A stretch of DNA of 36,292 bases from Streptomyces sp. L-9-10 (GTDB taxonomy: Bacteria > Actinomycetota > Actinomycetes > Streptomycetales > Streptomycetaceae): NCBI RefSeq assembly GCF_004151105.1, contig NZ_PHRF01000051.1, positions 1 to 36,292 of the forward strand, read 5' to 3'. This document shows positions 32,383-36,292 of the stretch, piece by piece; position 1 is the first letter of the stretch; each line of letters starts with the position of its first letter. Made by a program: the position numbers and the translations under genes. The notes under the pieces are model-generated. The model worked only from the letters and a program-made list of their open reading frames with translations. It had not been told where the DNA came from and ran no database searches.

Positions 32383-32676
32383 CCCCGCACAGGCGCATCA
32401 CCCTGCTCCCTCCCCGGCCTCCGACCGACCCGGAGCCGCACCCCCGGCCGGCACCTCAGGTCATATGCCTCTGCCACAGACTGGCACGCGAACGCCCAGC
32501 CGTCGCCCCCTCCCGCCGGAAAGCGCATACAGTCCGGCCACGTGACGCTCCCCTGAGTCACTCCGCCGTCCGGGCGTCTCAGCACACCCGCGCACGCACC
32601 CCGTAGGTGCACACGCCGAAGCGCCGCCCGCCCCCCATGGGCGGACGGCGCTCCCTCGACTACGGGACCCGGTGCC

Positions 32677-33369
32677 TCAGCGCTTGGCCACGAAGACGTG
32701 CGACGCCACCTCGGACTGAAGCTCCGCCGCCTCGCCACTGCTCCCGACCAGCACCCCGCCGGGAGACTCCGTCACGCTCACCACGGACCCGGGCTGTACG
32801 CCCGCGCGCCGCAGCGTGTACATCAGCTGGGCATCGGTCTGGATGGGCTCGCCGATCCGCCGCACCACGACCGTCTTGCCCTCGGCGCCCGGGTCCAGCT
32901 CGGCGAGACTCACCATCCCCACATCCAGGAACGGATCCGCCTCGGCCTTCTCGCCCAGCTCCTCCAGGCCCGGGATCGGGTTGCCGTACGGCGACTCCGT
33001 CGGGTGGCGGAGCAGTTCGAGCACGCGCCGCTCCACCGCCTCGCTCATCACGTGCTCCCAGCGGCACGCCTCCGCGTGCACCTGCTCCCACTCCAGGCCG
33101 ATCACGTCGACCAGGAGACACTCGGCGAGCCTGTGCTTGCGCATGACGCGCGTCGCCAGCCGACGCCCTTCCTCCGTCAGCTCCAGATGCCGGTCACCCG
33201 CGACCTGCACCAGTCCGTCGCGCTCCATACGGGCCACGGTCTGGCTGACCGTCGGCCCGCTCTGGTCGAGCCGCTCCGCGATCCGGGCCCGCATCGGGAC
33301 CACACCTTCCTCTTCCAGCTCAAGGATGGTGCGGAGGTACATCTCCGTCGTGTCGATCAGTCCGGACAT
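32677..33369 (-). CDS. dmdR1: Iron-dependent DtxR-family repressor DmdR1
   Basis: 230 aa; GAGGGG before ATG 33369. N-terminal winged HTH (TEMYLRTILELEEEG...LDQSGPTVSQTVARMERDGLV). Metal ligands line up exactly with DtxR: Met10, Cys102, Glu105, His106 for one site and His79, Glu83, His98 for the other. The C-terminal SH3-like domain is present. With Fe2+ it represses siderophore and iron-uptake genes; from memory the S. coelicolor orthologue is SCO4394. A second long frame lies antisense to it. Confidence 0.93.
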   Translation of the reverse strand: MSGLIDTTEMYLRTILELEEEGVVPMRARIAERLDQSGPTVSQTVARMERDGLVQVAGDRHLELTEEGRRLATRVMRKHRLAECLLVDVIGLEWEQVHAEACRWEHVMSEAVERRVLELLRHPTESPYGNPIPGLEELGEKAEADPFLDVGMVSLAELDPGAEGKTVVVRRIGEPIQTDAQLMYTLRRAGVQPGSVVSVTESPGGVLVGSSGEAAELQSEVASHVFVAKR

Positions 33370-33414
33370 ACATGCCCCTCGATAAATCGTGCGCTGGCCC
33401 TGACTCAATTCTGA
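32698..33414 (+). CDS. Antisense open frame opposite dmdR1 (adm candidate)
   Basis: 238 codons, GTG start, covering almost the whole of dmdR1 on the other strand. In S. coelicolor an antiparallel gene, adm, was reported over dmdR1 and linked to siderophore and antibiotic control. Position and length here agree. Arg/His/Leu-rich composition is what antisense frames of GC-rich genes show anyway, and there is no good Shine-Dalgarno, so support is limited. Confidence 0.3.
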   Translation: MRRHLGLKLRRLATAPDQHPAGRLRHAHHGPGLYARAPQRVHQLGIGLDGLADPPHHDRLALGARVQLGETHHPHIQERIRLGLLAQLLQARDRVAVRRLRRVAEQFEHAPLHRLAHHVLPAARLRVHLLPLQADHVDQETLGEPVLAHDARRQPTPFLRQLQMPVTRDLHQSVALHTGHGLADRRPALVEPLRDPGPHRDHTFLFQLKDGAEVHLRRVDQSGHTCPSINRALALTQF

Positions 33415-33500
33415 CGCATACCACCGACAACCGTGCCGTGCGTGGAGAGCGGAAGGGGCGGAGCCCGGTTGCGGCGGGACAGCCATGTCGGGTCGCCGTA

Positions 33501-33530
33501 TTGACAGAGCAATGGTCCAGACCTCAACGT
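33501..33530 (+). promoter_or_regulatory. Promoter with DasR-like operator for the SIS gene
   Basis: TTGACA (33501-33506) as -35, then AATGGTCCAGACCTCA (33511-33526), 12 of 16 matches to the DasR dre consensus, lying between -35 and a candidate -10 CAACGT (33525-33530). Position fits direct repression of the SIS gene. Confidence 0.55.
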
Positions 33531-33618
33531 GATCCGCGGCACAGACATTCCCCGTGCCCGTCCCGCCCCTGGTCCCAGCCCTGAACCACCCTCTGTTCCG
33601 CCCTTGATCCCCCACCCT

Positions 33619-33631
33619 GGAAGGGCCTTCC
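33619..33631 (+). promoter_or_regulatory. Palindrome covering the Shine-Dalgarno
   Basis: GGAAGGGCCTTCC is a palindrome two bases before ATG 33634 and contains the ribosome-binding GGAAGG. It could fold over the site. Confidence 0.35.
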
Positions 33632-33633
33632 CG

Positions 33634-34389
33634 ATGAGCGAGAGCAAGCTGGCCGGTCAGTTCTTCGATGCGGCGATCGGTCTGCTCCAGCGGGTACGCG
33701 ACGAGGAGTCCGCCCGCGTCGCCGCCGCCGGAACCGCCGTCGCCGACACCGTCGCCGCCGGGGGCCGGCTCTTCGCCTTCGGCGCCGGGCACTCCTCGCT
33801 CGCCGCGCAGGACGTCGTCTACCGGGCCGGCGGCTTCGCCGTGATGAACCTGCTCACCGTGCCCGGCGTGGTCGGCGTCGATGTCATGCCGGCCACCCTC
33901 GGCTCCGCCCTGGAGAGGGTCGACGGGCTGGCGGGCGCCGTCCTCGACTCCTCCCCCGCCCGTGCCGGGGACCTGCTGGTGATCATCTCCCTCTCCGGGC
34001 GCAACGCGCTGCCCGTCGAGATGGCGATGAACGCGCGGGCGCTGGGGCTCAAAGTCATCGGCGTGACGTCCGTGGCGTACGCGACGGAGACGAAGTCACG
34101 CCACCTCACCGGGACCTACCTCAAGGACCACTGCGACATCGTGCTGGACAGCAAGATCGCGGTCGGTGACGCGGAACTGACGGCCGACGGCATCGAGGCG
34201 CCCTTCGCGCCCGCCTCCACCGTCGTCACCAGCGCCCTGATGCAGGCCATGATGGCCGCGGCCGCCGGAGAACTCGTCGAACGCGGAATCGAACCCCCGC
34301 TCCTTCGCTCGGGGAACGTCGACGGCGGGACCGAGTGGAACGGCCGCGTCATGACCGAGTACGGCGACCGGATCTTCTACCGACACTAG
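33634..34389 (+). CDS. nagS: SIS-domain sugar-phosphate enzyme (NagS-like)
   Basis: 251 aa; GGAAGG before ATG 33634. SIS fold: FFDAAIGLLQRVRDEESARVAAAGTAVADTVAAGGRLFAFGAGHSSLAAQD, LLVIISLSGRNALPVEMAMNARALGLKVIGVTS. Corresponds by context and memory to SCO4393, described as a GlcNAc-6-phosphate dehydratase (NagS) involved in aminosugar sensitivity; I cannot verify the alignment. A DasR-like site in its promoter supports the aminosugar link. The terminator at 34493 follows. Confidence 0.7.
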   Translation: MSESKLAGQFFDAAIGLLQRVRDEESARVAAAGTAVADTVAAGGRLFAFGAGHSSLAAQDVVYRAGGFAVMNLLTVPGVVGVDVMPATLGSALERVDGLAGAVLDSSPARAGDLLVIISLSGRNALPVEMAMNARALGLKVIGVTSVAYATETKSRHLTGTYLKDHCDIVLDSKIAVGDAELTADGIEAPFAPASTVVTSALMQAMMAAAAGELVERGIEPPLLRSGNVDGGTEWNGRVMTEYGDRIFYRH

Positions 34390-34492
34390 AACGCATCTGC
34401 GAACGGCGACGGACTGTGGCGGCCTGGGTAAAGCGACGCGACCGAAGACAGAAAATGCGACGCACGTAACAGCGGACACCGAGAGTGACATC

Positions 34493-34525
34493 TGGGGCCT
34501 GTGGGGCACACTCCCGCAGGCCCCA
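34493..34525 (+). terminator. Terminator after the SIS gene
   Basis: 13-bp stem TGGGGCCTGTGGG / CCCGCAGGCCCCA with one G-U pair and a 7-nt loop, followed by GTTCGTTTCC. Confidence 0.8.
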
Positions 34526-34727
34526 GTTCGTTTCCGTACCCACGAACCGCCACTTTGCGTCACCAAGAGAGCACTTGGCGGAATTTTGATCTTTCACAAA
34601 GAAGTAATGTTCAGGCAAAGTAGGTGAGGCTGCGGTGCGGCATCATCGGAACTGACGACATGTCGGCGCCGTACGGCCGTGCCCGCACGGGCACCACGGA
34701 AAGACCGAAAGACGGAAAGGGCGAGCT

Positions 34728-34784
34728 GTGAGAATCCGACTGGACCGCGAGTCCACCGTCAGACGCGGGACGACCGCTCTCTGA
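34728..34784 (+). CDS. Possible leader peptide
   Basis: 18 aa (VRIRLDRESTVRRGTTAL) after AAAGGG with 7-nt spacing. It lies 290 bp before the carbonic anhydrase gene. May be an attenuator leader or chance. Confidence 0.2.
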   Translation: MRIRLDRESTVRRGTTAL

Positions 34785-34922
34785 CCCCGGCCGCCCGGAC
34801 CATCACCCGGCAGCCGCCACGCCGGGCTCCCCAACTGCCGCGATCCGGCAGGGCGCGACGCCCGCACGGCTCCCCATCAGGCCCGGGACATCTCTGACGC
34901 TCGGCCCTTTCCCCTGACGCGA

Positions 34923-34960
34923 CCCTCACGTCTTCACCCTCACGTCTTCACCCTCACGAT
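34923..34960. repeat. 14-nt direct repeat in the leader region
   Basis: CCCTCACGTCTTCA at 34923-34936 and 34937-34950, with a partial third copy. Confidence 0.75.
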
Positions 34961-35077
34961 CGACCTCCAGGTTCAACGCTCATGCACAACCAGCAGTTCT
35001 CGCACACCCGTTTCACCCCCCACTGACCCGACCACACCGCGCCCCGGCGAGCCCGGGAGTGCAGGAGGCAGGCCATC

Positions 35078-35662
35078 ATGAAATCCCTCATCGACAACGC
35101 CCGTTCCTTCTCCGTGCAGGTGGCGGAACGCCCCGAAGAGTTCCGAGATCTCGCGGCGGGGCAGACGCCGCAAGCACTGTTCATCACCTGCTCGGACTCC
35201 CGTGTCATCCCCTCCCTCATCACCGGCGCCCGCCCCGGCGAGCTGTTCGAGCTGCGTACGGCGGGCAACATCGTCCCCCCGTACGACCGGGACCGCCCCA
35301 GCGGCGAGACCGCCACGATCGAGTACGCGCTGCGTGTGCTCGACGTCCGTGACATCGTCGTCTGCGGTCACTCACACTGCGGCGCCGTCGGCGCCATGGT
35401 CCGCGGCGAGGACCTGTCGGCCGTTCCCGCCGTGCGCGGCTGGCTCGGCCTCCGTGCCTCCAAGCTTCCGTCGGGGCACGGCCTCGCCCACGCCGTACGG
35501 CACCACGCGGCGGCACAACTCGACACCCTCCGGGGCTATCCCGCCGTACGGGAACGTCTCGCGGACGGCCGTCTCTCCTTGCACGCCTGGTACTACGAAG
35601 TGGACACGGGCGCGATCAGCGTCCACCGGCCCGAGCTGGGTGGGGAGTTCAGACCGCTGTGA
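35078..35662 (+). CDS. Beta-class carbonic anhydrase
   Basis: 194 aa; GCAGGAGG before the ATG. Zinc ligands Cys38, His98 and Cys101 (CSDSR at 38-42 and GHSHCGAV), with the Asp40/Arg42 dyad. It interconverts CO2 and bicarbonate in the cytoplasm. The SulP gene starts 70 bp downstream, so the two are probably a bicarbonate-related operon. Confidence 0.93.
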   Translation: MKSLIDNARSFSVQVAERPEEFRDLAAGQTPQALFITCSDSRVIPSLITGARPGELFELRTAGNIVPPYDRDRPSGETATIEYALRVLDVRDIVVCGHSHCGAVGAMVRGEDLSAVPAVRGWLGLRASKLPSGHGLAHAVRHHAAAQLDTLRGYPAVRERLADGRLSLHAWYYEVDTGAISVHRPELGGEFRPL

Positions 35663-35732
35663 CTGCGGCCTCGGCATCGACCTCTCCCCACCTTCCGTCC
35701 GCTCGCGGACCGCACAGCTAGGACAACCCGTC

Positions 35733-36292
35733 ATGCTCTCCCTCCCACTTCTGAAGGACCAGCGTGTCCTTCGACGCGAGATACTCGCGTCCCTCGTCGT
35801 CTTCCTCGTCGCGCTACCCCTCTGTGTGGGGGTGGCGGTCGCCTCCGGAGTCCCGGCCGAACTCGGTCTGGTCACCGGTATCGTCGGCGGGCTCATCGTG
35901 GGCTGCCTGCCCGGCAGCTCGCTCCAGGTGAGCGGCCCGGCAGCCGGTCTCACGGTCCTCGTATACGAAGCCGTCAAAGAATTCGGCGTCGGTACGCTCG
36001 GCGCCATCGTCCTGGTGTCCGGATTGCTGCAACTGGCCCTCGGCGCCTTCGGGTTCGGCCGCTGGTTCCGGGCCATCTCCGTCGCCGTCGTCCAGGGAAT
36101 GCTGGCCGGCATCGGCCTGGTGCTCGTCCTGGGCCAGGTCTACGCCATGGCCGACACCGCGCAGCCGTCCGGCGGACTCGGCAAGATCGCCGGCCTGCCC
36201 GGACTGGCCGGCGACATTCTCACCACCGGTACGGCGCTGACCGCGTTCCTCATCGGGGCGGGGACCATCGCCGTACTGGTGCTCTGGCCCCG
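35733..36292 (+). CDS. SulP-family anion transporter, cut at window end
   Basis: First 186 codons only, from ATG 35733. Begins MLSLPLLKDQRVLRREILAS, then hydrophobic helices including VVFLVALPLCVGVAVASGVP and the SulP motif SLQVSGPAAGLTVLV. Further helices follow at about 80-100, 105-125 and 150-175. SulP proteins carry sulfate or bicarbonate; beside a carbonic anhydrase, bicarbonate is likely. The missing part should include the rest of the membrane domain and perhaps a STAS domain. Confidence 0.9.
   Translation, partial: MLSLPLLKDQRVLRREILASLVVFLVALPLCVGVAVASGVPAELGLVTGIVGGLIVGCLPGSSLQVSGPAAGLTVLVYEAVKEFGVGTLGAIVLVSGLLQLALGAFGFGRWFRAISVAVVQGMLAGIGLVLVLGQVYAMADTAQPSGGLGKIAGLPGLAGDILTTGTALTAFLIGAGTIAVLVLWP

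Larger units (their letters stand above)
31855..32676. other. 822-bp region without a confirmed gene
   Basis: Includes the possible N-terminal extension of the hydrolase (to 31998), the 9-nt GCGGAGTAA-type array (32203-32247), a hairpin-prone GGCTCCGG stretch near 32170, and a possible small Cys-rich frame (32104-32382, minus). Both minus-strand frames have mid-range G/C at third positions, so coding is uncertain. Confidence 0.4.
34390..35077 (+). other. 688-bp gap before the carbonic anhydrase gene
   Basis: Holds the terminator (34493-34525), an AT-rich stretch near 34580-34620, a possible 18-codon leader (34728-34784), and a 14-nt repeat (34923-34960). No larger gene could be supported. 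Confidence 0.5.

Noticed and set aside
34981..35025. 14-codon frame MHNQQFSHTRFTPH before the carbonic anhydrase
   Set aside because: No good ribosome binding site and too short to judge.

Overview
The window is high-GC actinobacterial DNA with strong G/C preference at third codon positions, GTG and TTG starts, and gene families typical of Streptomyces. Gene content matches, from memory, the Streptomyces coelicolor stretch from afsK (SCO4423) to dmdR1 (SCO4394) and the neighbouring SIS-domain gene (SCO4393). I read it as a Streptomyces core-chromosome segment with one small accessory insertion. No tRNA, rRNA, CRISPR array, transposase or biosynthetic cluster was seen.

Layout. 1-6.3 kb: a secreted Gly/Ser-rich protein, a membrane protein with a Tyr/Pro/Gln tail, the Ser/Thr kinase AfsK with a C-terminal beta-propeller, a two-domain VOC protein and a divergent TetR regulator. 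6.6-13.2 kb: a PNPOx-like flavoprotein, an FMO-like oxidoreductase, a DUF5707-type secreted protein, two MFS transporters and a divergent GlxA-type regulator. 13.5-17.8 kb: a signalling block with an RsbW-like ATPase, an EF-hand protein, a STAS anti-anti-sigma factor, an ECF sigma factor, and a coupled zinc-finger/MDMPI anti-sigma candidate. 17.9-20.8 kb: purU, an SCO4402-family protein and an orphan solute-binding lipoprotein. 20.9-23.7 kb: a lower-GC accessory insert (2H phosphoesterase, HTH-TPR regulator, DUF6415-like and small Cys/His proteins). 23.8-30.8 kb: a membrane protein with repeated xATQ motifs, an HTH/TPR regulator, a small prim-pol-like protein and an ABC ATPase/permease pair. 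31-36.3 kb: an alpha/beta hydrolase, dmdR1 with an antisense open frame, the SIS-domain gene (nagS-like), a beta-carbonic anhydrase and the start of a SulP transporter cut by the window end.

Functional links. AfsK, DmdR1 and the SIS-domain enzyme connect the segment to antibiotic regulation, iron control and aminosugar metabolism. Two sites resembling the DasR (GlcNAc regulator) operator lie upstream of the SIS gene and between the MFS/GlxA pair. Carbonic anhydrase next to SulP suggests bicarbonate handling.

The most unusual feature I see is structural. At about nine gene 3' ends, short tandem repeats (9, 14, 18, 20 or 25 nt) span or abut the stop codon. In several cases the stop codon is part of the repeated unit. 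After the TetR stop codon a 9-nt array remains in frame and would add a hydrophilic tail if the amber codon were read through.
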